Below are positions 50,723 to 61,066 of a stretch of 64,000 nucleotides of DNA, one piece after another. Made by a program: the position numbers and the translations under genes. The stretch is taken from assembly GCF_002165305.2 (NCBI RefSeq), contig NZ_CP032286.1, forward strand, positions 248,001 through 312,000. Reading direction: 5' to 3'. Position 1 is the first letter of the stretch; every line of letters begins with the position of its first letter. This DNA is from Acinetobacter sp. WCHA55. Lineage in GTDB: Bacteria > Pseudomonadota > Gammaproteobacteria > Pseudomonadales > Moraxellaceae. Under the pieces are notes generated by a model. It was given only the letters and a program-made list of their open reading frames with translations. It ran no database searches and was not told the origin of the DNA.

Positions 50723-53251
50723 TTATTGGACTTGATCAATCAAATGATCGAGCGCATCCGCTTTAGGTTTCGGTTGTTCTTTGGGTGCTTGCATGGTGGG
50801 TGGGGTGCTGTTCTTTGGAACCAACGTTTCTTCTTCACCCGGCAAATCATCAAAGTCACGCTCAGGAGCACGTGGAACCACCACTGGTGCAGGGCGATAC
50901 AAAGGCTGCGCCAATGGTGGGGTCGGCCCCAAGTTGCTCTGAGGAGCTTCTTTCTGATGGCGTTGGATCGGTGCTTTGGCTTTGGCATCGAGTTGAACCC
51001 AAGCCGAAGGCGTGCCTTGTAAGGCTTTGCCCATGAAGTCTGTCCAAATCGGGAGCGCAGCCACACCACCATATTCGCGGCGCCCTAAAGTCGTAGGTTG
51101 GTCGAAACCGACCCATGTTATAGTCACCAATTTGCCATTAAAGCCAGCAAACCAAGCATCTTTTGCATCATTTGTAGTTCCTGTTTTACCGCCCAAGTCA
51201 TCTCGTCCAATACGTAGCGCAGCACGGCCTGTACCATGTTGAATTACGTCTTTTAAAATATTCGCCATATCATAAGCAGAACTGGATTTTAAAATACGTT
51301 GCGCTTGACGATAGTCACTGTTGATCTCAACAGGATTTTCCGATTTTTCAGTGGGGTTTAGATCTTGGTTGGTGACTTCAATTACTTCATCATCAGGTGT
51401 GATGGTGTCAGCAGATTGAGGATTTGATTCTTGTTGAGAGATACAACTGATACATGCATATTCAGGGTTGTTCTGATAAATGACCTTACCATAGGCATCT
51501 TCAATCCGATTGATGAAGTGTGGCTGAATACGGTAACCGCCATTGGCAAAGGCAGAGTAACCTGTGGCCATTTGAATTGGTAAAACCTGAGGTGTTCCGA
51601 GTGCAATGGTGTAGTTACGCGGAATCTGTTCATCGGTTAAGCCGAAGTCCATGAACAATTGGCGTGTACGTTCAATGCCCACGGTTTGCAGGAGTCGAAC
51701 TGAAACGGTGTTACGCGATAAATAAAGGGCACGACGCAGTGGGATCATGCCTAAATAGCGGCCATCAGCATTGCGTGGTGACCATTTCCCAATGGTGATC
51801 GGGCTGTCATTGACCATGCTATATGGTGTCATACCGCGCTCTAAAGCGAGTGCATAGACAAAGGGTTTAATAATCGAACCTGGTTGGCGCCAGCCTTGTG
51901 TGGTTCGGTTAAATTTAGATTGATAAAAATTATAACCACCAACCAGTGCTTCTACAGCACCATTGTTTGGGTTAAGTGCAATCAGTTGGCCCTGAACTTT
52001 AGGCAGTTGTACCAAAGCCCATGAGGTTTTGTTGTCATTGGGGCGCAGGCGTACAATATCTTTCACTTGAACAATTTGGGATGCTCTTGATGGCGCACCG
52101 CCTACCGCATTCGCATTGCGATAAGGGCGTGTCCAAGACATGCCAGACCATGGCACGGTCACCGTTGAGCCATCTTGCATTAAGGCATCAAAACTATTTT
52201 GATTGACACGAGTGACTTCAGCAGGGAAGGTGTTGGCAAACGCACTAAAACTACTTAAGGGTTTGTCATGGGCTTCCGCACCACGCCAACCATGACGACG
52301 ATCATAGGCTTCTAAGCCATCTTGTACCGCTTGTTCTGCGTAGGCTTGGCGTTCACTGTTGATGGTGGTGTAAACCTTATAACCTGAGTCAATCGCATGC
52401 TCGCCGAACTTTTCGATCAGTTCGCTGCGGACCATTTCACCGATGTAGGGAAATCGGTTGCTTACCCCACGATCAGGCATATCGAGGTTAATCGGTTCAG
52501 CGATGCCTTTTTCATATTGGCTTTGATTGATATAGCCTAGCTGGAGCATACGGCCCAAAATCCAGTTGCGACGCTCTAAAGCACGTTCTGGATTCACCAC
52601 AGGATTGTATTTAGACGGCGCTTTAGGTAGACCTGCAATCATCGCCATTTGTGCAATGCTGAGTTCATCTAAGCTTTTGTTGTAGTAAATTTTAGCTGCT
52701 GCTGCGATCCCGTAGGCATTTTTACCTAGAAAAATCTTGTTGACATAGAGGGTTAAGATTTCCTCTTTGGTTAAATTCTGTTCAATTTTCCGTGCTAGAA
52801 AAACCTCAGTCAGCTTACGCTTTAACGTACGCTCTGGACTAAGATAATAGTTTTTTGCCACTTGCATGGTGATGGTCGAACCACCCGTTTGTACATTTGA
52901 GCCTGTAATGCTCTCACTCACAGCACGGCCTAAGCCTTTAAAACTGATGCCACTATGCTCAAAAAAAGAAGAATCTTCTGCTGCTAAAAAGGCATGAATA
53001 AAACTTTGTGGGATCTGATCGTAATCTACGGGTACAGATAGCTTGCCACCGTATTCCGAAATGAGTTGGTTGTCCGCACTATAAACTTGTAAAGGTTTTA
53101 GTAATGGCGCCTTTTTTAGAGTTGTCATTTGCGGCAAAGATGGGGCAATATAGAGATACATGCCATAAAAACCCATTGGAATTGAGACCAACATTATAAT
53201 AATGATCAAAAAAAATGGATGAACACGGCCCGAACAAGATAGCTTTTTCAT
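50723..53251 (-). CDS. mrcA: Penicillin-binding protein 1A (bifunctional)
   Basis: A class A PBP of 842 aa that polymerises and crosslinks peptidoglycan. One N-terminal membrane anchor (FFLIIIIMLVSIPMGFYGMYLYI) is followed by a GT51 glycosyltransferase domain (AFLAAEDSSFFEHSGISFKGLGRAV with the catalytic Glu; TITMQVAKNYYLS). The transpeptidase domain has GSIIKPFVYAL (S-x-x-K), SRNTVS (S-x-N) and GGKTGTTNDAKDAWF (K-T-G). An extra loop with EYACISCISQQES (two close Cys) and a Pro/Lys-rich tail are present. It diverges from pilM, an arrangement also known in Pseudomonas. Confidence 0.96.
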   Translation of the reverse strand: MKKLSCSGRVHPFFLIIIIMLVSIPMGFYGMYLYIAPSLPQMTTLKKAPLLKPLQVYSADNQLISEYGGKLSVPVDYDQIPQSFIHAFLAAEDSSFFEHSGISFKGLGRAVSESITGSNVQTGGSTITMQVAKNYYLSPERTLKRKLTEVFLARKIEQNLTKEEILTLYVNKIFLGKNAYGIAAAAKIYYNKSLDELSIAQMAMIAGLPKAPSKYNPVVNPERALERRNWILGRMLQLGYINQSQYEKGIAEPINLDMPDRGVSNRFPYIGEMVRSELIEKFGEHAIDSGYKVYTTINSERQAYAEQAVQDGLEAYDRRHGWRGAEAHDKPLSSFSAFANTFPAEVTRVNQNSFDALMQDGSTVTVPWSGMSWTRPYRNANAVGGAPSRASQIVQVKDIVRLRPNDNKTSWALVQLPKVQGQLIALNPNNGAVEALVGGYNFYQSKFNRTTQGWRQPGSIIKPFVYALALERGMTPYSMVNDSPITIGKWSPRNADGRYLGMIPLRRALYLSRNTVSVRLLQTVGIERTRQLFMDFGLTDEQIPRNYTIALGTPQVLPIQMATGYSAFANGGYRIQPHFINRIEDAYGKVIYQNNPEYACISCISQQESNPQSADTITPDDEVIEVTNQDLNPTEKSENPVEINSDYRQAQRILKSSSAYDMANILKDVIQHGTGRAALRIGRDDLGGKTGTTNDAKDAWFAGFNGKLVTITWVGFDQPTTLGRREYGGVAALPIWTDFMGKALQGTPSAWVQLDAKAKAPIQRHQKEAPQSNLGPTPPLAQPLYRPAPVVVPRAPERDFDDLPGEEETLVPKNSTPPTMQAPKEQPKPKADALDHLIDQVQ

Positions 53252-53416
53252 AACAAGTAAGTTTTAATAAGAGCTAATGGCAAACTAATTAGCGGTCAGT
53301 ATATCCTGTACACATACGGAATGTTAGATGAGTTATTGTATCCGTATAAAATTATAGACGCGGACTAATTAGTGGGTTACTTTTTTTGGGGATAAAAAAA
53401 TAATAGGAATGATACT

Positions 53417-54475
53417 GTGCTCAGGTTATATCGTAAGCCAAGTAAGGGGTTAATAGGAGTAGATATTAGTTCGACTTCTGTTAAGGTATTGGAACTTTCT
53501 GTTAAAAACAATCGGTACTGGGTGGAGAGCTATGCACTAGTCCCATTACCAGAAGGAAGTGTGGTCGAAAAAAATATATTGAATCCAGAAGCAGTTGGTG
53601 ATGCCCTTGAGCGTGCGGTAAATTTGGCCAATGTTCAATCGACGGAGGTAGCGCTGGCAGTTCCGACGTCTATGGTGATTACTAAAATCATTGAAATGGA
53701 TGCAGATATGAACGATGACGAACGTGAGATTCAGATTCGTGATGATGCTGAACAATATATTCCATTCCCATTAGATGAAGCGAGTTTGGATTTTGAAGTT
53801 CTTCCAGACCGTTTAGCCAATCCCAATCGTGTCAACGTACTCCTCGTTGCAACCCGCATTGAAAATGTAGAGGCGCGTGCAGAAGCATTGGAGCTGGGTG
53901 GTTTAACGCCTAAGATTGCCGATGTTGAAAGTTTCGCCATTGAAAATGCATTCAAAGTCTTTTCAGATACGCTTCCAATGGGCGTAAACACCGTTGGAAT
54001 TTTAGACATTGGTCATACCATGACCACCTTGTCCGTTATGCAAAATAATAAAGTCATTTATACTCGTGAACAGGTGTTCGGTGGTAAACAATTGACTCAA
54101 GAAATTCAAAACCGTTATGGGTTGTCTTTTGAAGAAGCGGGACGTGCTAAAAAAAGCCGTACCCTGCCTGACGACTATGATATTGAAGTACTTGAGCCTT
54201 TTCTTGAAGCGGTAGTGCAACAAGCAGCACGTTCTTTGCAGTTCTTCTTTTCGTCCTCTCAATTTAATGAGATCGATCATATTTTATTGGCAGGGGGGAA
54301 TGCCAATATTCCAGGACTAGCGAAGTTATTACAACAAAAATTAGGTTATCGGGTCACCATTGCCAACCCATTTTTACAAATGGGCTTTTCTCCACAAATC
54401 GACATTAAAAAAATTGAAAATGATGCTTCATCACTCATGGTGGCATGTGGATTGGCATTGAGGAGTTTTGATTAA
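53417..54475 (+). CDS. pilM: Type IV pilus assembly protein PilM
   Basis: A 352-aa cytoplasmic actin-like (FtsA-like) ATPase that joins the PilN-PilO alignment complex. Actin-fold motifs are LIGVDISSTSVKVLEL near the N-terminus, NTVGILDIGHTMTTLSVMQ in the centre and ILLAGGNANIPGL near the end. It starts at GTG 53417. Its stop overlaps the pilN start by one base, so the operon is translationally coupled. Confidence 0.95.
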   Translation: MLRLYRKPSKGLIGVDISSTSVKVLELSVKNNRYWVESYALVPLPEGSVVEKNILNPEAVGDALERAVNLANVQSTEVALAVPTSMVITKIIEMDADMNDDEREIQIRDDAEQYIPFPLDEASLDFEVLPDRLANPNRVNVLLVATRIENVEARAEALELGGLTPKIADVESFAIENAFKVFSDTLPMGVNTVGILDIGHTMTTLSVMQNNKVIYTREQVFGGKQLTQEIQNRYGLSFEEAGRAKKSRTLPDDYDIEVLEPFLEAVVQQAARSLQFFFSSSQFNEIDHILLAGGNANIPGLAKLLQQKLGYRVTIANPFLQMGFSPQIDIKKIENDASSLMVACGLALRSFD

Positions 54476-55131
54476 TGGCAAAAATAAACCTACTCCCTTG
54501 GCGTGATGCGTTAAGAGAGAAACGAAAAAAAGAATTTATTGCATATTGTGTTGGGGCTGCATTAGTTGGGGTTTTAGCTGTTGCTTTAGCTTGGTTGTTT
54601 TACAGTCAAAAACTTGAAGATCAAGAACAGGCCAATCAGTTGGTGGTGAGTACCAATCAAAACTTAGATGTTCAACTAAAGTCATTGGAAGGTCTACAAG
54701 AGCAGCGCAATGCGATTGTTGAGCGGATGAAGTTGATCCAAGGTTTACAAGGTCAACGTCCTGTAGCAGTTCGTTTGGTCGATGAAATGGTACGTGTTAC
54801 TCCAAGTAATATGTACATTACTAAGTTTGTACGCACGGGCGATAAATTTACCATTGAAGGGAAAGCCGAAAGCCCGAATACAGTTGCGGAATTTTTACGT
54901 AACCTAGAGGCATCGGCGTGGTATCGTAATGCCTTTATGAATTCATTCTTGGTTGCTGAAGAGAAAAAAGATAAAGCACCAAGCTCCATTGTGCCGCGTG
55001 TTGAAGAAACCTATGGCACCTTTGTTGTAACAGCAGATTTAGATGAGATTGCTCAGCCAGTAGGGCCTGATGCGACCACACCTGAAGCAGCAAGCACAGT
55101 TAATAATTCAACAGCGGGGGCAGCACAATGA
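54475..55131 (+). CDS. pilN: Type IV pilus assembly protein PilN
   Basis: A 218-aa bitopic inner-membrane protein. The short cytoplasmic N-terminus MAKINLLPWRDALREKRKKEF holds the INLLPWR motif that docks in PilM. One membrane segment (YCVGAALVGVLAVALAWLFY) and a periplasmic coiled coil plus ferredoxin-like domain follow. It forms a heterodimer with PilO. It overlaps pilO by four bases (ATGA). Confidence 0.95.
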   Translation: MAKINLLPWRDALREKRKKEFIAYCVGAALVGVLAVALAWLFYSQKLEDQEQANQLVVSTNQNLDVQLKSLEGLQEQRNAIVERMKLIQGLQGQRPVAVRLVDEMVRVTPSNMYITKFVRTGDKFTIEGKAESPNTVAEFLRNLEASAWYRNAFMNSFLVAEEKKDKAPSSIVPRVEETYGTFVVTADLDEIAQPVGPDATTPEAASTVNNSTAGAAQ

Positions 55132-55865
55132 GTCGCGATGAATTTGAAGAATTAACATCAGAAAACCATGCTGTAACTAAGAAAAAAATGACAGTTGATA
55201 AGTTTTTTCAACAGTTTAATACTTTAGATCCAAACAATTACGGTAGTTGGCCCTTTTCAGTCAAATTGACTTGTTGGATCTTTATCATTTTAGTGATTGG
55301 GGCATTGGGTTATTTTGTCGTGATTAAGCCGAAGCTTGATGCGATTTCAAATGCACATGCACAAGAACAAAATTTACTGAATGAGTTTCGTGAAAAAGAT
55401 TCAAAATTACGTAACTTGCAGCAATATCAAGCACAGTTGCAAGAAATGGAAGCGAATTTCAATCAGCAGTTAGAACAGTTGCCGAAAGAAACTGAAATTC
55501 CGGGTTTGGTTGAAGATATCAACGTGAGTGGCGTAAATTCTGGATTAAAGTTTAAGAATATTCGTTTAGAGCCAGAAATTCGACAAGAGTTCTTTATCGA
55601 ACAGCCGATTTCTATTGAAGCGACGGGTGATTATCATTCTTTTGGTTCATTTGTCAGTGGAATTGCAGCTTTGCCGCGTATTGTGACCTTGCATGACTTC
55701 GATATCTCAGCATCAAGTAACAATGATAAAAAGACAGATATTCCACAAATTTCATACAGTGTAAAAGCGAAAACCTACCGTTATGTCGGGGCGGCAGCTA
55801 CAACGGATGTTGATGTAAAAGATACAAAAAATGATAAGAAAGCCGATGCGGGAGGTGCCAAGTAA
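55128..55865 (+). CDS. pilO: Type IV pilus assembly protein PilO
   Basis: A 245-aa bitopic inner-membrane protein. A cytoplasmic segment contains FFQQFNTLDPNNYGSWPF, followed by a membrane helix (LTCWIFIILVIGALGYFVVI), a coiled coil (AQEQNLLNEFREKDSKLRNLQ) and a periplasmic domain (NSGLKFKNIRLEPEI). The last 25 residues are Asp/Lys-rich and look disordered. It pairs with PilN and links to PilP. Confidence 0.94.
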   Translation: MSRDEFEELTSENHAVTKKKMTVDKFFQQFNTLDPNNYGSWPFSVKLTCWIFIILVIGALGYFVVIKPKLDAISNAHAQEQNLLNEFREKDSKLRNLQQYQAQLQEMEANFNQQLEQLPKETEIPGLVEDINVSGVNSGLKFKNIRLEPEIRQEFFIEQPISIEATGDYHSFGSFVSGIAALPRIVTLHDFDISASSNNDKKTDIPQISYSVKAKTYRYVGAAATTDVDVKDTKNDKKADAGGAK

Positions 55866-56392
55866 TGAAATATCAAAACCTCTTACTTAGTCTTTGCGTA
55901 GGACTACTCCTTGTTGGTTGTGATTCACGTATTGATGCGGTCAATATGCAAATGGCTGAAATTCGCAATCAGCCACCATTGCCGATTGAGCCTGCGCCAG
56001 ATTTCCCACCTGTGCCGACTTTTAATTATGCAGCGCATCAATTAAAGAGCCCATTCATGCCAAGTTCGCTAGCTGCTGAACTGAAAATCATGGCTGGAAA
56101 GCGTGTTTATCCAAACTTATCTCGCCAATTACAACCCTTAGAAAGTTATGCGATTGAATCGCTGAACATGAAAGGCAGCATGCGCGGACAAAATGGACAA
56201 ATTTTGGCGTTGATTCAAACACCTGATGGTGAAATTGAACGCGTGCAGCGCGGTAGTTATTTGGGAATGAATCATGGTCGTGTGACTAATATTACCGCCA
56301 CACAAATTGATTTGATTGAAATTATTCCGGATGGGCGTGAGGGCTATGTCGAACGCCCGAGAAGCCTAGTATTAATTGGGTTGGCGCCTTAA
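55865..56392 (+). CDS. pilP: Type IV pilus lipoprotein PilP
   Basis: A 175-aa inner-membrane lipoprotein with a lipobox, LLLVGC, at about residues 14-19 (Cys19). It bridges PilN-PilO to the PilQ secretin. The family block LESYAIESLNMKGSMRGQNGQILALIQTPDGEIERVQRGSYLG lies in the C-terminal beta domain. The Pro-rich linker near residues 35-55 (PPLPIEPAPDFPPVP) is typical. Its start overlaps the pilO stop by one base. Confidence 0.95.
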   Translation: MKYQNLLLSLCVGLLLVGCDSRIDAVNMQMAEIRNQPPLPIEPAPDFPPVPTFNYAAHQLKSPFMPSSLAAELKIMAGKRVYPNLSRQLQPLESYAIESLNMKGSMRGQNGQILALIQTPDGEIERVQRGSYLGMNHGRVTNITATQIDLIEIIPDGREGYVERPRSLVLIGLAP

Positions 56393-56410
56393 AAAGGAAA
56401 AGGAATAAAA

Positions 56411-58489
56411 ATGAAAAATAGTGCTAAAGATTTTATTTTTGGGGATGGCAATACGATGAACCATATGTTCCGTCAGTTTTCAATGGGTGCAATTGCAATG
56501 GCGGTAATGCAGGCTGCAAGTGCACAAGTCAGTATTACGAATATTGTGCCGATGCAAATTCCAGGACAGGGAACAGAAATTCGGGTCATGTTCAACGGTT
56601 TGCCACCTCAACCGCAAGCCTATCAGTTGGAACAGCCATCACGTCTGGTTTTAGATTTCGATAAAGCACAGCAGAGCTTAAAACAAGGCAGTATTGCAGT
56701 TGCAACGGCTGAAGCCAGTACTGTGGATGTGACTTCAGATGCACAACGTTCACGTTTAACTGTAAATTTGGCGGATGCAGGTGCATTTACTACACGTGTT
56801 GAAGGTAATACTTTTATTCTGAAAATTAACTCAGCGAGCCCAACAGCAGTAACACCTGTTGCTGCGGCACGTTCAGAGCAAGGGATTTCAAATATTGGGT
56901 TCCAGCGTGGTTCAGATGGAGAAGGCCAAGTTGTCATTGATTTAAAAGGCAGTAATACCCCTGTCGATGTAAAACAGCAAGGTAGTAAAATTGTAGTGCG
57001 CGTTTTGGGGAATAAAATTCCTGCACATTTATCACGTCGTCTCAATGTGAATGATTTCGCAACCCCTGTATCGACCATTGATGCACAAAACGATGGTAGT
57101 AATGGTCTGATCACAATTCAATCGAATGGTAGTTTTGAATATATGGCTTATCAGGCAGAAGATAAGCTCACCATTAGTTTGAAGCGTCCTGAAGATAAAA
57201 ATCCAATGAAGCCTAAAGCACCAAGTGCTTATACGGGCAAAAAGATTTCTTTAGATTTTCAGGATATTGAAGTGCGTCGTGTATTACAGCTGTTGGCTGA
57301 TTTTACAGGCGTTAACATGGTGGCTTCGGACACGGTACAAGGTAATATTACCTTACGCCTTAAAGATGTCCCGTGGGATCAGGCGCTTGATATTATTATG
57401 AAAACCAAGAATTTGGATAAGCGTCGCAATGGTAATGTGATTTGGATTGCCCCTGTAGCAGAATTGATTAAATCTGAGGAAGATGAAGCCAAAGCCATCG
57501 CACAAAGCATTAAACTTGCACCGATTCAAACCGATTATATTCAATTGAGTTATGCAAAATCGGCAGATGTATTGAAATTGTTAGAAGACTCTCGTGATAG
57601 TAAGGGGAGTGTGTCGAATCGTACAGCGGGTTCAGAGTCATTGGCTTTAGAAAGCTTATTGAGTTCACGGGGGAGTGCGGTTTCTGATTCACGTACCAAT
57701 ACCTTAATTATTAATGATACACAGCAAAATATTGACAAGATCCGCCGCATGATTGACTTGTTGGATGTCGCAGTGAAACAGGTGATGGTCGAAGCCCGTA
57801 TCGTCACAGCATCAACAGACTTTTCTCGTGAATTGGGGATTAAGTGGAGTGCGAAGAAGCTGGGTAATAGCCCAGTCTGGGGCGGAGATTTCCAGCCAAG
57901 TTTTGATTTGGGTGTAGATTTGGCAACAAATACTGCGGGTACATTTAACTTTGGTTTATTGAAAATTTCAGACTATATGTTGAACCTTGAGTTAAGTGCA
58001 CTTCAAGCGGATGGTCATGGTGAAGTGTTATCAGCGCCTAAAGTACTTACTGGCGATAAACAGAAAGCATATATCTTGCGTGGTACAGAGATTCCCTATC
58101 AAACATGGAGTGCGACAGAAGGTTTAAAAACCGAGTTTCGCGCGGCTAACTTAAAGTTAGAAGTGACGCCAAGTATTACTCCAGATGGTAAAGTTCAAAT
58201 GGCGCTCATGGTTGAGAAAGACTCAATTGGTGACATTACCAATGATGGTATTGCGATTGACACCAGCGAATTACAAACCAATGTGTTGGTAGATGATGGT
58301 GAAACTGTCGTATTGGGTGGTATTTTTGATGATACGAAGCGTAATGACTATCAAAAAGTGCCATTCTTGGGTGATTTACCTGTGGTAGGTAATTTATTTA
58401 AGAATAATGTCAAAACGACGATACAAACGGAGTTATTGATTTTTGTGACACCACGAATTGTTAATGACAGTGTTTCAAGAAATCATTAA
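56411..58489 (+). CDS. pilQ: Type IV pilus secretin PilQ
   Basis: A 692-aa outer-membrane secretin through which the pilus leaves the cell and DNA may enter during transformation. After a signal peptide region come two AMIN domains (about residues 45-260), an N0 domain (KKISLDFQDIEVRRVLQLLADFTGVNMVAS), N1, and the secretin core with VEARIVTASTDFSRELGIKW and VLVDDGETVVLGGIFDD. It starts at ATG 56411 after AAAGGAAAAGGAA; an internal ATG at 56456 gives a shorter, more typical signal peptide (MNHMFRQFSMG). Confidence 0.95.
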   Translation: MKNSAKDFIFGDGNTMNHMFRQFSMGAIAMAVMQAASAQVSITNIVPMQIPGQGTEIRVMFNGLPPQPQAYQLEQPSRLVLDFDKAQQSLKQGSIAVATAEASTVDVTSDAQRSRLTVNLADAGAFTTRVEGNTFILKINSASPTAVTPVAAARSEQGISNIGFQRGSDGEGQVVIDLKGSNTPVDVKQQGSKIVVRVLGNKIPAHLSRRLNVNDFATPVSTIDAQNDGSNGLITIQSNGSFEYMAYQAEDKLTISLKRPEDKNPMKPKAPSAYTGKKISLDFQDIEVRRVLQLLADFTGVNMVASDTVQGNITLRLKDVPWDQALDIIMKTKNLDKRRNGNVIWIAPVAELIKSEEDEAKAIAQSIKLAPIQTDYIQLSYAKSADVLKLLEDSRDSKGSVSNRTAGSESLALESLLSSRGSAVSDSRTNTLIINDTQQNIDKIRRMIDLLDVAVKQVMVEARIVTASTDFSRELGIKWSAKKLGNSPVWGGDFQPSFDLGVDLATNTAGTFNFGLLKISDYMLNLELSALQADGHGEVLSAPKVLTGDKQKAYILRGTEIPYQTWSATEGLKTEFRAANLKLEVTPSITPDGKVQMALMVEKDSIGDITNDGIAIDTSELQTNVLVDDGETVVLGGIFDDTKRNDYQKVPFLGDLPVVGNLFKNNVKTTIQTELLIFVTPRIVNDSVSRNH

Positions 58490-58526
58490 TATATTTTCAA
58501 TTTGAACAAATCTAAAAGGTGACTCC

Positions 58527-59060
58527 TTGCCAAGCAAAGAGTTTGACACCCTACCAAATATATATTTGGTAGGGCCTATGGGGGCTGGAAAAACAACGGT
58601 AGGACGACATTTAGCTGAACTGTTAGGGCGTGAATTTCTTGATAGTGATCATGAGATTGAGCGAAAAACAGGGGCAACGATTCCATGGATCTTTGAAAAA
58701 GAGGGAGAGCTGGGGTTTCGGAGTCGTGAAACAGTTGTGATTGATGAGTTAACCTCTCGACCTAACTTGGTTTTGGCCACAGGGGGTGGGGCGGTGACTC
58801 AGGCTCCAAATCGTGCATTTCTTAAACAACGTGGTATCGTTGTTTATCTTTATACTCCTGTAGAGATTCAACTACAGCGAACCTATCGTGATAAAAATCG
58901 CCCATTGCTTCAAGTGGAGAATCCTGAACAAAAGTTAAGTGACTTACTTAGCGTTCGAGATCCTTTATATCGTGAAGTTGCCCATTATATTATCGAGACC
59001 AATCAAGGGGCTGCACGAGACCTGGCGCAGCGTATCTTAAACTTGATTCTTGTAAAGTAG
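58527..59060 (+). CDS. aroK: Shikimate kinase
   Basis: Phosphorylates shikimate in aromatic amino-acid synthesis. The 177-aa P-loop kinase has the Walker A motif YLVGPMGAGKTTVGRHLAEL, the shikimate-binding DSDHEIE and LGFRSRE, and GGGAV in LATGGGAVTQAPN. The lid includes TYRDKNRPLL. It starts at TTG 58527 with AAAGGTGA just upstream. It follows pilQ and precedes aroB by 30 bp, as in many gammaproteobacteria. Confidence 0.95.
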   Translation: MPSKEFDTLPNIYLVGPMGAGKTTVGRHLAELLGREFLDSDHEIERKTGATIPWIFEKEGELGFRSRETVVIDELTSRPNLVLATGGGAVTQAPNRAFLKQRGIVVYLYTPVEIQLQRTYRDKNRPLLQVENPEQKLSDLLSVRDPLYREVAHYIIETNQGAARDLAQRILNLILVK

Positions 59061-59090
59061 TTTTGATTCAGTTTTGAAGTGATTTGATCC

Positions 59091-60176
59091 ATGCAAACCT
59101 TATATGTTGAACTTGGCGAACGCCGTTACCCGATCTTTATTGGCAGTGATCTAGATCCGAAAGCTTTACTTGAGCCGTATATTCACGGGCGCCAAGTGAT
59201 GATTGTGAGTAATGAAACGGTCGCGCCTTTGTATTTAGCGCGTTACGTGGCAGCAATTGAAGCGTTGGGAAAAACAGTTGCAACGTGTATTTTGCCCGAT
59301 GGTGAAAAATATAAGAATATTGAGCACCTCAACCTGATTTTTGATGCATTGTTAGCGTCAGGCTTCAACCGTGATTGTACAGTTTTAGCTTTAGGTGGCG
59401 GTGTGATTGGTGATATGGCGGGCTTTGCTTCGGCATGCTTCCAGCGTGGGGTCTATTTTATTCAGGTGCCAACGACACTTCTTTCACAGGTGGATTCGAG
59501 TGTCGGTGGTAAAACAGGGATTAATCATCCGCTGGGTAAAAACATGATCGGGGCATTTCAACAACCGCAAGTGGTCTTGGCAGATATGTCTCAACTTAAA
59601 ACGCTGCCAGCACGTGAGTTATCAGCAGGTTTGGCAGAAGTGATTAAGTACGCACTCTTGGGTGATGCTGACTTTCTTACTTGGTTGGAACAACATATGG
59701 ATGCTTTGGTGCAGGGGGATGAGGCTGCACTGGCTGAAGCTGTTTATCGTTCTTGTGCCCATAAAGCTCGTATTGTTGCTAATGATGAAAAAGAACAAGG
59801 TGAGCGTGCATTATTGAATCTTGGGCATACTTTTGGTCATGCGATTGAATCCTATCTAGGTTATGGCGAATGGCTCCATGGTGAAGCTGTTGCAACAGGT
59901 ATGGTGATGGCGGCGGATCTCTCTCAGCGTATGGGTTGGATCAGTGCAGAAGATTTGGCGCGTACAAAAAATATCATTCAAAGCGCGAATTTACCGATAG
60001 TATGTCCGCAGATTCCCCTCGATGACTTTTTGGCGTATATGGCTCATGATAAAAAAGTCTTGAACGGGGAACTGCGTTTGGTTTTGATGCAAACGGTAGG
60101 ACAGGCCATCATTACCAAATCATTTGATGTAGAATTGATGAAACAGGCGATTTTAGCCAACCAAGAGCAGGCATAA
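59091..60176 (+). CDS. aroB: 3-dehydroquinate synthase
   Basis: Converts DAHP to 3-dehydroquinate, the first ring-forming step of the shikimate pathway. The 361-aa enzyme binds NAD in [21 protein letters not shown] and zinc through Glu in [10 protein letters not shown] and His in [11 protein letters not shown] and [32 protein letters not shown] is the substrate loop. It lies between aroK and the SPOR-domain gene with a seven-bp gap to the latter. Confidence 0.97.
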   Translation: MQTLYVELGERRYPIFIGSDLDPKALLEPYIHGRQVMIVSNETVAPLYLARYVAAIEALGKTVATCILPDGEKYKNIEHLNLIFDALLASGFNRDCTVLALGGGVIGDMAGFASACFQRGVYFIQVPTTLLSQVDSSVGGKTGINHPLGKNMIGAFQQPQVVLADMSQLKTLPARELSAGLAEVIKYALLGDADFLTWLEQHMDALVQGDEAALAEAVYRSCAHKARIVANDEKEQGERALLNLGHTFGHAIESYLGYGEWLHGEAVATGMVMAADLSQRMGWISAEDLARTKNIIQSANLPIVCPQIPLDDFLAYMAHDKKVLNGELRLVLMQTVGQAIITKSFDVELMKQAILANQEQA

Positions 60177-60183
60177 CTTTATT

Positions 60184-61023
60184 ATGGCAACAACCCTTCG
60201 AACCCAGTGGCAGACAAAGCAGAATTATATTTGGCTTGCATTCGGAGGGGCATGCTTGTTTGGCGCCTTAGTCTTTTGGGCTATTACAGATCAAGAGACT
60301 GTGGTTGAAGTTGAAAAAAAAGCTGAATCCGAAGTTGAGTTACAAATTCAGCCAGAAAAAGTCGCAACCACCGCCCATTTAGGTTCATTCTTCGATGAAG
60401 TAAAACCTTTGGATATGACGACTCGTGTGGTGGCCATTGCGCAGCATGAAGCTGAATTCCGTGGTACTAAGTTTATTCAGGAAAATAAAAAGAACAGTAC
60501 AATTGAACTGTTTAGAGTTTCGGAAGAAGCAATTATTAAGCGTTTTTTGCAGAGGCAATCTGATCGTCAAGCGTTTAGTTACTTAAGACTGACGGGTGAA
60601 AACCAAATTGAGCAATATGTGCTGATTTATGGCGTATATAAAAATGCCAATGAGGCGCAAAAAGCATTGGCGGATTTAAAACTGACGTTGCCAAAGTCGG
60701 TGCAACCCAAAGTTGGAAAAATTGAAAGTTATGCTGAATATGTCAATGATCTTGGTTCTGATGAACTTGGACTTAGCAATAAGCTCTATGCCGTGCAGTT
60801 GAAACCAGCTGCTGTACCCGTGATTGATGAAGCCATGCTTGCTGCGCGTCAACAAGCGGCACGTGCGGCAGTCGCACAAAATCAACAATCGACAACATCG
60901 ACGACGGTTACTCGTCGTGATGCGGATGGAAATGTGGTTGATGTGCAAAAGTCACAAACGACCGTAGAGAGTACGCCACAAAATAAAACAAATGAACCTG
61001 AAGTGACCGACCCATTTAATTAA
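60184..61023 (+). CDS. SPOR-domain inner-membrane protein (DamX-like)
   Basis: A 279-aa bitopic protein. A membrane segment (YIWLAFGGACLFGALVFWAI, residues 16-35) is followed by an acidic linker, a SPOR-like region (residues about 130-190: QYVLIYGVYKNANEAQKALADLKLTLPKS) and a disordered tail rich in Gln, Ser and Thr. SPOR domains bind denuded septal glycan strands, so it probably localises at division sites. It starts seven bp after aroB, the same place DamX occupies in E. coli (aroK-aroB-damX). Confidence 0.82.
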   Translation: MATTLRTQWQTKQNYIWLAFGGACLFGALVFWAITDQETVVEVEKKAESEVELQIQPEKVATTAHLGSFFDEVKPLDMTTRVVAIAQHEAEFRGTKFIQENKKNSTIELFRVSEEAIIKRFLQRQSDRQAFSYLRLTGENQIEQYVLIYGVYKNANEAQKALADLKLTLPKSVQPKVGKIESYAEYVNDLGSDELGLSNKLYAVQLKPAAVPVIDEAMLAARQQAARAAVAQNQQSTTSTTVTRRDADGNVVDVQKSQTTVESTPQNKTNEPEVTDPFN

Positions 61024-61066
61024 AATTGATTCATTATGGCGCATCAAAAAATGTAACTTTGGTATA

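Noticed and set aside
50726..51242. Several long open frames on both strands over the PBP1A C-terminus
   Set aside because: They are shadows of the Pro-rich, GC-richer end of mrcA; their translations are rich in Arg, Trp and His with no family likeness.
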